Below are positions 23,076 through 34,298 of a DNA stretch of 64,000 nt, piece by piece (the first letter of the stretch is position 1; the number at the start of each line of letters is the position of its first letter). The notes beneath the pieces are model-generated. The model made no database searches, had not been told where the DNA came from, and saw only the letters and a list, made by a program, of their open reading frames with translations. The position numbers were made by a program, and so were the translations under genes. The stretch lies in the NCBI RefSeq assembly GCF_022682495.2, contig NC_071390.1, forward strand, positions 167,797,220 to 167,861,219, given 5' to 3'. This DNA is from Desmodus rotundus (Eukaryota > Chordata > Mammalia > Chiroptera > Phyllostomidae).

Positions 23076-25799
23076 ACAGAGGTCTTAAGTGAACAAATTA
23101 ATGCAGGAATGTGTAATTATGACTGAAACAGATCAAACAAATAGTTTGGGTATTTACAGATTCCGATTTATGCAGATTTCAGCAGACAGTGTTGAATCAC
23201 AACCATCTACTCTGGTCAGGACTGATTCGATTCCATGCTTAGATAGCCCTGGAGTGAGCTGCCGTGGAAAGTTGCTTTGTTTTGGTAAGCGTGGAGGAGG
23301 GAGAAACAGGAAGGGATGAGGGTGATAGGAACTTGAGGCCAGTAGGGATTTCACTGGTACTGAGGATTTTGAAAGTGATATTTGAGGTTGCAAAAAGGTC
23401 ACAGACGACTTGTTGCTTTCTGATGTGTGGGTTTAAGTCAGAATGTTTGTTGCGTAGCAATGTTTTCTTGCAGGTGGGCTGCAAGTAAAGGCAAGCTTCC
23501 TTCACAAAACCGAACTCCAGAGCAAAAGGGGATGTTAGCTAATTCATCAGGTTTGTAAGAAACTGGTAACTGGCAGCTCGATTACTTTGCGTTCCCTGTG
23601 GCAGAGCCAGGCAGGATTAGTGGGGTCCTTGGCAGTTTCTCCTTTGTGAGATAGAACCTTTCTGTTTCATGGCTAGGATTTTGGAAAGAGGCATTTATGG
23701 TATTTATTTACTGCTCTGTTGAAAAATGAGCACCCTGATCGGTCACAAAATGAGATGACTCATAAAAATGATTTCCCTTCTTCTTTAAGTCTTAGGAGCA
23801 AAAGGGCGTAGTGGTGTAGGATTGTGGAAAGCCTGGGTGGAATTCCTAGACGAAGTGGTCAAGGTGTGGGCACCAAACTACAAGTCAATGGAAGGAAGAC
23901 GATGAAAGTGCTAAGGAGAGAAAAGCTCCTTTCCCTTGTGGGAACTCAGGAACGAATAATCCCACGCTAATCTGACTTTCCCTGGGCCTTCTATCATTTG
24001 CTCTGTGTGCTTTAAATTTATCATTCCTGGCGTAGCTGGAAAATGGAGGTCAAATTTCATTTTGGCCTGCAATGTGATAAAAATGACCTGCAAAAGGTAG
24101 ATGACAGGTTGTTATTTTATGCCCCGAAAAAGAGCAAAAATCAGATAGTGTCCTCTTTTTTTTTTTTTCCCTCTCTTGGATGGCTGATACCGACTTCCCT
24201 TAGTATTGTAAATGCACATCCTGATTTGTTGAAGGGTGGTCAAGGTTTAAAACAAGAATGATCTATTTCCAACTAGCCATTTCAATCCGTACAGGTTGAC
24301 TAGGCACCTTTCGCTGGGCGAGTTCTTTTTGGAACTACTGACAAGCCATAAAAATATCCACAGCACAAGCGTGACATTCAAACTCACTGTCTCTTTGGCT
24401 TATAGTTCATTGACTCCCAGAAGTCATCTATTTATAGCCATTAATGATTTCTAAGCAATTAGATCTCCCTGTTTCAACAACTATCATGTTGTAGGATAAA
24501 TCCTTCTGCACAGAAGTGCATGTGGCAGGCAGTTTCAGCTAGGGTAACCGAGGCCAAGGCTGGGATGCATGAGGAAGGAGGAAAAGAATCTTTTTTTCTA
24601 GCACATGAGGTGGTGGGTAGAGTTCACATCAGATAAGGACTATCAGGAATTGCCTTTATGCCAAGGGATTTTTTTATTTTTTTAACTTTAGATGTCCCTA
24701 CCCTCCACCTAGGCCTGCCTTTAGGAGTGAGAGTGATAACACCTGCCTGTCACTTTCCCAGGGGACAGTCTGGCTACCACCTCGCAGCCTTCTCCACTGG
24801 AGGTCCTTCATGAGTCAGTACTGCTTTTGCTTTGCTTTGCTTTGCAAAGATCATTGCAAGGGCTTATCCTGGGTAATTGTTATTACTACCATCTGCATTA
24901 CGGTATAATTACCTTTACAAAATGCTGGATCTCTTTAGCTGATGTTTAAAGATAAGTAATAGGCAAATAATTGCAAAGCCTTTGGATATAGAGCAGGGGC
25001 CCTGCAGTAAGGTGGGCTGTGTTTACACCATGCATTTCTCTGGTTTCTCTTTTTGGGGGGGAGGGGAGTGGCAGAGGGGTGACTGGTTTTCTTCTCTAGC
25101 TCTCCCTTTATTTTTTCACAGGCTAATGACTAAGTCAATGTTGTAGATTTTATCCGCATCTCAATCTGAGATCCATCCTACACAACTGGTGGGATGTGGA
25201 CCATGGCGTTCAGGAAAGTCAGCTTCCCTTGGTCAGAAGTCACAGGTGCAAATTCTCTCTCTATGCCCAAGGATGGGGAGTGAGAGGCAGATGAGACGGA
25301 TGAGAGAGAAGTTCCATGGTCTCATTTGGATCAGACGGCAAGATTTGGTGCCATCTCGTCCTGACTCCCCAACTTTGGGATAAGCTGTTGGTTGGAACTT
25401 CTTTCTCTGTGGCCCTTGTTGCCCTGGGGTTTGGGCTATAGTTTTGTGCTGAATGAACATGATCGATCAGCAGAACCTTAGCCATATGGGAACCTGGTGC
25501 TTTTGCCACAAGTCCTAGAGTAAATAAGACAGAAGACTGTGGACAGTGATGCATAAGCAGTGAAGGGAATGGGAAAAAGAAGAAAATGGGGAGAAAAACA
25601 TGGATTAATTGATAATATAGAGAAAAAAGCATGACAATATCATGATGGTTCGCATAAAAAACAGTATTGAATTTATGTTTTAAGATTGCTATTGTAAATC
25701 TTGCTTGCTATTTGACATTCTTGTTTTTCTGGAAATTCATTTGATTAAGCAAACGTGGCCCAAATATTTACCTCCCTAAATTCTTTTTCTTCCTCTAAA
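23076..25799. other. Unassigned 2.7-kb stretch
   Basis: No gene or repeat could be named. A (TTTGC)n pentamer patch lies at about 24826-24845 and a T12 run at 24157-24168. The open frame of 123 codons on the minus strand (25261-25632) has no domain signature. Confidence 0.4.
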
Positions 25800-26160
25800 G
25801 ATAATTTTCTTTCTTTCTTTAATTAATTAATTTATTTATTTATTAAAATTATTAAATTTATAAATTAAAAAATTTTAATAACATAACATTTATAAAATTT
25901 ATTAATTTAAATTTAAATTATTTAATTTATTTTTTATTGTTGTTCTATTGCAGTTGTCCCAATTCCCCCCCTCCGTTGCTCTCCCCTGCCCCTGCCCCCC
26001 ACTCCCACAGTAGATCCCCACCCTGTTGTCCATGGGCGTGGGTCATTCATACACATTCTTTACCTAGGCCCTTCCCCTTCTTTCCTCCCTTGTTCCCCTC
26101 CCCTCACCCCTTTGGTCCCTTGTTTCCATGCCTCTGGTTCTATTTTAAATTTTTAAATAA
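25800..26160 (-). mobile_element. L1 3' UTR remnant, bat-type
   Basis: Reading the minus strand, a G-rich L1 3' UTR is followed by an extended A/T-rich tail (25800-25935). In-window support: the 12-mer ctgttgtccatg at 26023-26034 is the reverse complement of catggacaacag at 56300-56311, in the 3' UTR of the long L1. The C-rich plus strand explains the proline-rich short frame starting at 25937, which is not a gene. The tail contains ATTT/AAT repeats, consistent with a degenerating poly(A). Confidence 0.8.
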
Positions 26161-26329
26161 AGAAGGCAGATGAATTACTGTGAGCCACTAGACTCAAGTA
26201 GTCGATAGCATATACCCACAATAATTGGGGTATGTACTAGCTTGTGAAATACCATCATTCCCAAACTCATTTTTTTTTTGCAGTGAAAACTTATGGCAGA
26301 CATAACAATGATCATTATGAAGATAATTA

Positions 26330-26588
26330 AAAATTGCAACCATTTAGACTTAGTTACTTCGTGTCATGACCCATATTAAGCTTTTTATTAGCATTACCTC
26401 ATTTTAATCTGCACAACATCTCTATGAGTAAAATTATAATCTTTCAGTTTTTTACATGAGGAAACGAAGCCTCAGAAAGTTTAAATAACTTGATTAAAAT
26501 CACATTAGCTAGCATAGCTGGGATTTGAACCCAGGTCTATCTAACCTAGGCCTAAGAGGACATGCTATTAATTGCTTACCTATGACAT
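26330..26588 (-). repeat. MIR SINE
   Basis: Antisense MIR: 'agcattacctcattttaatctgcacaacatctctatgag', 'ttacatgaggaaacgaagcctcagaaagtttaaataacttg', 'aaaatcacattagctagcatagctgggatttgaacccagg'. Complete core and tRNA head. Confidence 0.9.
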
Positions 26589-28969
26589 ATGTAGTCTACT
26601 CATCTAGCAGATTAGGTGAGATACCTGCATTTATATCCATACCTATGTATATGTGTGTGTGTGTGTGTGACTGTCCAGGATGACTGTCAGATACCTTGCC
26701 TGTTTATCTATCATAAGCCAGGATTTATGTTGGGCAAACTAGGAAGGAGGCTAGTTTTTAAACCTCAGCTACGTTCTCCACCCCAGTGCGGAAAGTTTGT
26801 GAGAAGAGGTTTTGGTGGGTTGGTATTTATTTGCAAGGCTGACTGCAGATTGGTGCCCTCCCCCCACCTGAAATGGCCTCCCTTCTCTTGTTCCAGTAGC
26901 ACTACCAAATTAAGCCAATTTTTGAGAAGCATTTCATATAGCCCCATTATAAGAAATATCTGCACCCATCAGAGCTGGCATTCAAACAGGCAAACTGTGT
27001 AGCTTCCTGGTGTGTGTGTGTGTGTGTGTGTGCATGCGTGTGTTACAGCAGACCAAAAATGCGCCTTACTCCCTAAGACACATTTCTGGCCCACCAGTGT
27101 TTGAAATTCCTATGAGATCTGCGTTGTTTTGGCATGACATTTTCTTCCGTGTTCCAGGACAAAACTTCTGGAAGGAGTGTTATAGTAAACCTTGCCACTT
27201 ACTGTAAGCAGTTTTATCCAATGTTTTCTAGAGTCACAGACTTGGATTAAGGCAGGTAAAGAAACCTTGAGGAGAGTGGAAATCTCGTGGGAGTTGGGGG
27301 GAGCAGCAGGGTTACTGTATAGAAAGGCAGTGCTAAGAAACATGAAGGTAGAGTCCGCCTTCCACATTTTCATTAAACAAGCTCTCATTCTGGTTATTTA
27401 ATTGCATTAACCAAGGAAGGAGTTGAATCAGTGCTGGCTGCTTTCTTTACACGTTTCATACTTAGCACTAAGCAATACATTCTCTATAGTAGATAGCTGC
27501 CCAGTCTACGGTCTTTCTTCTCTCTTCTTTTTGTCTGTTGGAGTACTCTGATTGTGTCTGCGCTTTGTAGGAGGCGCTGTGCCTTCCTGGAGCACAAACA
27601 GAGAAGAAGCACAGTGCCTGTCCTCTCAGAGCACCTAGTCTTGGTGGATTCACCAAGAATCAAAATTCCTTGGGCTTCATGAAACTCAGGCAGGGATTTA
27701 CTCGGCCTGGAATTGGGATAGAATTTATAAAAGATGATATTGAACCATGAGTGGCATCCCCATGTGTGGAAAGGAGACAAGGTGTGGAAAATTCTCAAGA
27801 AAGCATTATTCTGGAAATAGAATTTTCAGGTCCTGATGAAGCCTCACAGAGCTTGCAATGAGTAAGTATAGAACAGCACAGTCTCACTGTAGGATGCTCA
27901 CTGCTATGATGCACTTCCCAGCAAGGCTGGGGGAGCCGAGCTGCTGCTGAGCTGAGTCCATGTCCCTCTCTCGTGTGTTCTTCTGGCATCTCTGAAATCG
28001 AGGCAAGGTAAATTTAAAAGCAAAGATATTACTGCTCCAATACTGTGGCAACTATGTCAGTCATTGGGCTTGCCTATTCATTCCCAGCCTTGCCCCAACT
28101 CAGGTAAAGGCCAGGTAAGGGCAAGTACATCCCAAGCAGAGAGATTAATGCATTTGCAACAATGAAAACCAGGAAGGCCTCTCAAAATAGAAACCAAACA
28201 AACAGTTTGATATTTTTGAATAAAGTTATTTATTGAACACTTTTAAATTTGCATTAAGCTTAAATATGCTACAGCTTTGCATTTATAAACTCAGCAATTG
28301 ATCTAGATATCTCTTCTTGCTTTCTTTTTTCTAATGTTCTGGTGCTGAGGAAAAACAGCATTTCTAATTTACATGTCCAAATTAGTTTCAACTTACTTAT
28401 ATTGAATGATAATAGATTTCTTTTTCTTATAATTAATGTTGTCTGAAAACATAATACAGATTTAACTTATTATTGTAAAGATCTTAAGATTTTAATATTT
28501 TTCAGAGGCATAAATACACTGTAGCTATAATTATTTCATTATGTATGTATAAAAATAGGATACAGCAAAAAGTACATGCTTTCCCTCACTGATTACTCTT
28601 AATGTCTCCCAAATTTCCTGATTTACAATATTCTCTAAGGATGTAGATTTTTCTAATTGAAGTACAGTAATTTGCATATTTTTAGACCTTGTTGACACAG
28701 TTAATTGATATGTCATTACTTATATCATGCTGAATATAATTTACACTCTTTATTCACGGCAGACTTACAATGCTGTCCTTTTGGGGAAGAATTCACAACG
28801 TAGTGTTCTTTGTCTCGCTTTTCCCTTTTGCTTAGCCAGCCTTTGCCCAAGGGAACACAAAAGGAATAATGGCTAATTGACAGGGTTTTCTGTTAGCTAA
28901 ATATTAACCCCTAACATAATAATCTATTATATCTCAGCATTGGTGGTAATTGTACCTTTTTCTAGTAGT
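26589..28969. other. Unassigned 2.4-kb stretch with two (TG)n tracts
   Basis: TG microsatellites lie at 26652-26669 and 27009-27031. The remainder is not recognised. From 28200 to 28760 the DNA is AT-rich and free of obvious repeats. Confidence 0.5.
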
Positions 28970-29440
28970 GTGCTATTTCCAAATGATTTTCACATATTAT
29001 TATAGCAATTAATCCCGTAACCCTTAAAATGTTTTTTATTTATTGATTTTAAAGAGAGATGGGGAGAAGAAGAGAGAGAGAGGGAGAGAAAGAGAGATAC
29101 ATTGATTTGCTGTTCCACCCATTTACGCATTTATTAGTTGCTCCCTGCATGTGCCCTGACTGGGGATCAAACCTACAACCTTGGCATATTGGGATAATGT
29201 TCTAACTGACTGAGTACCTGGCGAGGGCCAATCCTGTAACCCTTGAGTAGGGACAGTCACATTTATTTTTCTGGTGGCAAGTGGAGACTAAGGGAAGTAT
29301 GAAGACTGGTCCAAGGTCATATAGCTAGATGATGGAAGAGCTAGGCTTGGAGACATTGTCTCCAGGGCCATGTTATGTCCACTGCACAGCATACTCCACC
29401 AGGAAGGTAAGGAAACAGGACTCCAGGAGTATGAAAGACC
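28970..29440 (-). repeat. MIR SINE split by a VES SINE
   Basis: The left part (28970-29025, 'tgctatttccaaatgattttcacatattattatagcaatta') and the right part (29230-29440, 'ggtggcaagtggagactaaggg..ggtccaaggtcatatagctag') join into one antisense MIR when the VES insertion and one target copy are removed. The MIR therefore predates the SINE. Confidence 0.75.
29026..29229 (-). mobile_element. VES SINE (bat tRNA-derived SINE), copy 1
   Basis: Minus-strand SINE with its T-rich (A-tail) end on the left, a GA-rich segment at 29050-29096, and a tRNA-like head on the right ending in 'ggcgagggcc'. The reverse complement carries a polymerase III B box GGTTTGATCCC (29163-29173), one base off consensus. 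Target-site duplication of 15 bp with one mismatch, AATCC(C/T)GTAACCCTT, at 29011-29025 and 29230-29244. Confidence 0.92.
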
Positions 29441-29639
29441 AGGAAAGCAAGGAAGAAGTGCTAGGGGAGCCATGGACCAAATGTATAAGCTGAGAGACAG
29501 GGGATTAAAGTTCATGTCAGTGGTGTCTCTCTAGGTGTGTCTGGAGAATGGAATGTTTCTCAGTATAGTTGCACATTTCCCTCTCAATCCGAGAATTCTC
29601 AATGGAGTGTTGTGTATTCCCTATGGGCTGGGCCCAAGC

Positions 29640-29718
29640 CTTTTGCTCCTTTGTCTTTCCCACGGTGCTGTGGTCAAAAGAGGCACTCAGAAATAATGGT
29701 TGAATGGATGAATGGCAT
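29640..29718 (+). repeat. L2/MIR 3'-end fragment
   Basis: 'cacggtgctgtggtcaaaagaggcactcagaaataatggttgaatggatgaatgg' matches the sense L2 terminus 'cacagtgcctggcacatagtaggcactcaataaatgtttgttgaatgaatgaat'. Confidence 0.6.
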
Positions 29719-30054
29719 TCTTCAGAAGCTGGAGTTATGGCTTCATTGTTCTCTTGATGCGCTGTGATTGTATCTGGGCCAACTTAGGCCACCCCACCCA
29801 CCTGCATCAGACAGACCTCCTCTGCGGGGTAGAATTCCTCTCTGCTTTCTCCTTTTCCTTTTCTTTTTTAAGCCCCATTACTCAGGCTGGAGAGTTCTCT
29901 TGTTAAAAAGATGGTTGGAATTTGCCCTAGCATTTACATGGATTGCTAAAGATGTAGGATCTGCTTTGGGTGGATTTCGAAGTGTGCAATCCATGCGAGC
30001 AGCTGAAAATCACAACAAATGGAGTTCAGAAAGCATGCAAAAGTGAGACGTTAT

Positions 30055-30220
30055 CGGCTAATGGAAAAAGCACCAGCCTGGGAGCGAGACAGACCTGGGC
30101 ATGAATCCAAAATCTGGCATGCGCTGGCCGTGTCATCTCTTGCAGATCACATCCCTGAGCCTCAGTTTACTTTTCTGTACAACAGGACTCTAATTAGTGC
30201 TTTTTTCTGCAGGCAGTTCA
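30055..30220 (+). repeat. MIR SINE fragment
   Basis: 'aatggaaaaagcaccagcctgggagcgagacagacctgggcatgaatcc', 'gatcacatccctgagcctcagtttacttttctgtacaacaggac' are MIR head and middle in sense orientation. The 3' tail is absent. Confidence 0.7.
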
Positions 30221-30744
30221 GAGATAAGGGAAAATGTCTGGCCCAGGACCTGCTGCCTTGTGGATGCTATTTCCCTTCCCTTGTTCATGTTCAGGCAGAG
30301 ACGGATCCCGTTTAGATGGGTTGTGTGAGCCCTCAACGTGGCTCATTTCTTCATTCACAGATGTGGGATTGTGTGACTTTGTCATGCTTGGTTAATGTCA
30401 TAGTTTGTGTTGAGAACTGGGGAACACGGCCTGTTTGCTGTGAGCGCAAATAGATGGGCTGCTCTCTTCTTCCCCCAGCAGCTCTGGGTCGCGTTCACTG
30501 CATGGAAGCTGGGCAATCACCCAGCCGCCCTGTTGTACAAATGGGGGCAGTGTTTGGGCTCACATAGGACCCTCCTCCTCTCTTCACTGGGCAGCTCTCT
30601 TTCTGCTGAAGGGCAGGCGGATCTTCCTGTTGAGAGTATGGCAGCTTTGATCACTTTTCCCCCAGCGGTGGGAAGAGGGCTGAGCTTGAGGAAGGAATGG
30701 CCTGACTGCTGGTGCTAGTTCTCCTTTATTTCCAGAGGATTGGG

Positions 30745-31165
30745 ATGGGAGAGCAGAAAGAGCTCAGGTGACGGAGGCCTGCAGCTGATCCTGTGTCTGG
30801 CACAACCTGCGTGATAGCGGGGAAGTCACTTCATCTCTTTTATTCCTAAAGATTTTATTTATTTATTTTTAGAGAGTGAGGGAAAGGGAAGGAGAAAGAG
30901 AGGGACAGGGAGAGAAACAGCAATGTGTGGTTGCCTCTCACGCGCCCTGAATTGGGGACCTGGCCCACAATCCAGGCATGTACCCTGACTGGGAATCGAA
31001 CCAGCAACAACTTTTGTTCACAGTCTGGTGCTCAATCCACTGAGCCACACCAGCTAGGGCCACTTCATCTCTTTAAGGCTAAGTTTCCCCTTTGTAAAGT
31101 GGGGTAAGCAAACCTAGTTTATAGTGCTTGGAGAGCATTAGAATCTGAGTGTTAGTAGGAGTTCA
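30745..31165 (+). repeat. MIR SINE split by a VES SINE
   Basis: The left part holds 'gaaagagctcaggtgacggagg' and 'gtctggcacaacctgcgtgatagcggggaagtcacttcatctc'. The right part resumes with 'aaggctaagtttcccctttgtaaagtggggtaagc' and 'tatagtgcttggagagcatt'. Removing 30841-31074 restores one sense MIR. Confidence 0.75.
30841..31060 (-). mobile_element. VES SINE (bat tRNA-derived SINE), copy 2
   Basis: Minus-strand SINE; the reverse complement starts 'ggccctagctggtgtggctc'. It has an A box TGGCTCAGTGG (31038-31048) and a perfect B box GGTTCGATTCC (30992-31002). GA-rich body near 30872-30915 and T-rich left end. Target-site duplication is an exact 14 bp, CACTTCATCTCTTT (30827-30840 and 31061-31074). 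In SINE orientation the nick site reads TT|AAAG, close to the L1 endonuclease preference TT|AAAA. Confidence 0.95.
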
Positions 31166-33142
31166 GGAAACAACAGAGATTCTTATTTTTATTGTTTTCA
31201 ATAGAGTACTTCCAGGCCAGTTGTATAATGAGCAGAGTTGAGCCACCCATGTGCTGTGATTTTTCCAAAGGTTGGCCTGCAGCAAAGGACCCAACTACAG
31301 GCCTGGGGTTCAGAGTTCTTACTGTAACTCTGGGCATTTTGATTGGGTTATAACATGGTGCCACCTGGGAGGGAACCTCCTTACCTAAGAACCATGTTAA
31401 TAAAGATGTGTTTATTGGATCAATGAATTCTCACCCCTGTAACCTAGCAGGAAGTGGCAGGGTCTTGCAGAAGCAGGATACAGAGCAGGTGTGCTTGGGA
31501 AGAGGATGCTGGGAAATGGTGGAAGGGAGCAGTGCTGTCAGGTAAAACCCTTTGGTGGGCAGCTCAAGGCAGTCGGCTATGGATGGGGCCTAGTAGGCCA
31601 TGAAAGAGAGTTAGAACCACCCATGATTAAACCCATTAAACTACACACACGCAAAGTGAGGGCCTCCTCTGTGCCAGCAAGGAGTCCTTGGACTAAGTCA
31701 GCCTCTGCTCTCAAAGTGCTTCCTTTTTGGTATCCTCTTTGCATCTCTGAGGCATTTGGCAAGGCGTAGGCCTCTGTCTCTGCCTCTTTGTCTGTGTTTG
31801 GGTGTTTCCCTTATCTCTCTCTTGCTCTCCTTTGCTCTCTCTACATTCCTCCTCTTTCCCCATTCTCTCTCTGCCTCACACAGGGCTGAAGTCTCCAATC
31901 TGTGCACAGTCTGATAATTGACATGTTCGGCAGAAGCATCTACATGCCACAACTTCATGGATATTCAAATTGAACTTGCTGTACATGAGTAACCAAAGAT
32001 TAGTTTAAGAAATTGTTTTCCTTCCCCTCTAAGTATCTGCAAATAGAATCTGGCCTAGGGACGATTCCTCATCAATATAATGCTTTTGCTGCAAAGGAGA
32101 GGAAAAAGGCAAACATTCTGAAGCCCTGAAAGAAAGCAATATTCTCAACTAAAAAAAAAAGAAAGAAAGAAAGTGAGAAACGCAATAAATCACCCATACA
32201 AAGCGCCTAATCTGTAAACTGAAAGTTGGCGGCTGCTCTAACTTTCCTCTTAGACTGGCGAGGGGAGAAATGCAAGGCCAATGGCAGTACCTGGGAGGGG
32301 GAACGGGGCTGCGTGTTGATTGTGTACATGCAGAAAACTGCAGTCTCATAGACGAGCATTTCTGGGGATTCTGGGACTTTTAGGGAGAATTCCAAGTTTT
32401 ACTTTGTAAAGACTTAGTCTTAAGTTTTAAGATGAGAAAATCATCTACCTCTTAAGTTATATGACAAGAATTTTAATGATTTTGGAATTATATGGCAACA
32501 GACTGAAAGTTTTTTTTTTATAAGGTGGTTAAGGACATAATTACCCAAGTTTCAGAAAATATCTGGTATTTCATGAGGGAAAATGTCAACATTTGGTACA
32601 TCTGATGATTTCATTTTATATGTGTGAAAACAGAGGCAAATGTCTGTATTTGAGCAGAGTAATTGTATAGATCAGTGTCTGTACTTTTCTTGAACACACT
32701 GTTAAAATAATAATTAAGCCCTCACACCTGTTAGACTGTGAACAAAATCCTCTTCTCAGCAACCAGTGCCATTCAAGAAGCGCCCAGTATCACTGTGACC
32801 AGGCTAGGAGAGGTCCACAGCCCTCCTGTCTCTAATTCTCCTTCTCCCACTTTTGTTTCCTTTTCTTTATTCTTCTCCATTCTCTTTCTGCCCCTTCTCA
32901 GCACCCTCTCCTTCTTCCTCATCATTTCTCTTCTGAGCAAAGTGATCTCCTGACCCTATAAAATAATTTTTGCTCGAATATCTCTGAGTCAGACTGGGCT
33001 TCTGCACCTCCTTCTGTGTTTCTCAAGTCGAGTGGAATTTCACGTGGGTCCCAAAGGACAGAAGAGGAGGTGGTGAGTGAGGAGAGGAATCACCACCAGC
33101 ACCTAGAACAACTTGTCACTTTTATCTGCCCCAGGCTAGCAG
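31166..33142. other. Unassigned 2.0-kb stretch
   Basis: Weak antisense L2-like phrases occur near 31590 and 31640-31710. An (A)n(GAAA)n tract lies at 32151-32174. Nothing gene-like: the open frames overlap on both strands and lack domains. Confidence 0.4.
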
Positions 33143-33210
33143 GCATTTATTGAGTACCTACTATGTGCAAGGCATTTCTGGAGCACCTACTATGTGCAAG
33201 GCACTAAGTG
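33143..33210 (-). repeat. MIR/L2 tail with an internal tandem duplication
   Basis: The antisense terminus phrase is present twice: 'gagtacctactatgtgcaag..' at 33152-33174 and 'gagcacctactatgtgcaag..' at 33181-33203 (23 bp each, one difference, 29-bp period). Confidence 0.75.
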
Positions 33211-33842
33211 AGGTCCCGTAGAGGTACCATTTTTTCTCTTGGCAACTGGATGGGATTGATTGTTTTAAAACAATGATACCTCCCACAATCTCAGGTTTGG
33301 ATGAAGTACCCAGTGTGGACCAGTTGATTAATTTCTTAAACTCCTCTTCAATGCTAGTTGCAGAATTCTTAAAGATGCAAGGGAGGTAGGAAAGAAAATA
33401 TAGTTCACTGTTCACCACTGGAGCATCTGTTGTTTCACCAGAAAATAGAATATTCTTTTACTTTAGTAAATTTACACATTCTTCTTAAGAAGTCAGTTTC
33501 TTAATTTTTAAGTTGGGGATAATAGAATTACCTGACTCTGGGTGAAATGCTTAAAACAGTGCCAAACACATTTTTAGGTTCAGTAATTGTTAGTCGCTCT
33601 TATCATGGTCATTGGCTTCCTGGAGTTTGTGTTACCAATTCCAGGTAGCTCAGCTAGGCTTTCAGACACTGCACTTCATCTAATGATGGCAGAGGACAGA
33701 AGTGCAACTAAGAAACTGGGCACAATAACACTTCTAACCAAGGAGAACTGCTGGAGGGTGTTCTTGAGCGAGTTACATGATGCTAAAATACTAGTCAGTT
33801 TGGTCAATAGAGCTAGACAGTTGATAAGTCAGGGAAACAAGT
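33211..33842. other. Unassigned non-coding stretch
   Basis: Nothing is recognised apart from a weak MIR-like tail at 33500-33590 ('agttggggataatagaattacctgactctgg..cagtgccaaacac'). The frame open for 100 codons at 33587-33889 crosses into the MIR on its right. Confidence 0.4.
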
Positions 33843-34262
33843 CAGCATGGCCTGGTGGTGAAGGGCACAGACTAGCGCCAGGGAGTTAGGCTCAGGTCCC
33901 AGTTCTGCCACTTCCTGCACATGGAACCTTATTATCCTCACTGGTCTCAGTTTCCTCATCTGTAGAGTGGGGGGTGCTAAGATTACCTACCTCCTAGATT
34001 TGCAATGAGGGCTAATAATTAATATACAGGGTTTGGCACAAATAAGACCCCTTTTTTATTACAAAATCTCTTATTAAAAATCATAAGCATGTAATTATGT
34101 AACATAACAATATCACACTCAAGTACACCATATGACATTTTAGGTGAAATATTCAAATTCAAATTATAAATTATTACACCCATATTATTACTCCACCAAC
34201 CACACTCATGCAGGCGTTACTTCATATAAAGTGCCTGGCACACTGTCGGTCATATAATAAGG
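33843..34262 (+). repeat. MIR SINE split by a 198-bp insertion
   Basis: The left part is sense MIR from 'agcatggcctggtggtgaagggcacagactagcgcc' to 'cctcctagatttgcaatgagggctaataa'. The right part (34225-34262) resumes with 'tataaagtgcctggcacactgtcggtcatataataagg'. The DNA between them does not belong to MIR. Confidence 0.85.
34027..34224. mobile_element. Candidate mariner-like nonautonomous element (MITE)
   Basis: A 198-bp AT-rich block between two TA dinucleotides (34025-34026, 34225-34226) that interrupts a MIR. The left end 'cagggtttggcacaaataag' resembles the ends of mammalian mariner elements ('cagggt..ggca..aagtaa'). The right end is probably shortened, since only the inner 'ggcgttactt' part would pair with the left end. 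TA target sites fit Tc1/mariner insertion. Family name not certain. Confidence 0.6.
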
Positions 34263-34298
34263 ATTTGCTCTCACTTGCCCTTCATTCAAAAAGCAGGC

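Noticed and set aside
25937..26173. Proline-rich 78-codon frame
   Set aside because: It is the complement of the G-rich L1 3' UTR on the minus strand.
30992..31048. tRNA gene, because of A and B boxes
   Set aside because: The boxes belong to a SINE head flanked by target duplications with an A-rich tail; no tRNA cloverleaf with acceptor pairing is present.
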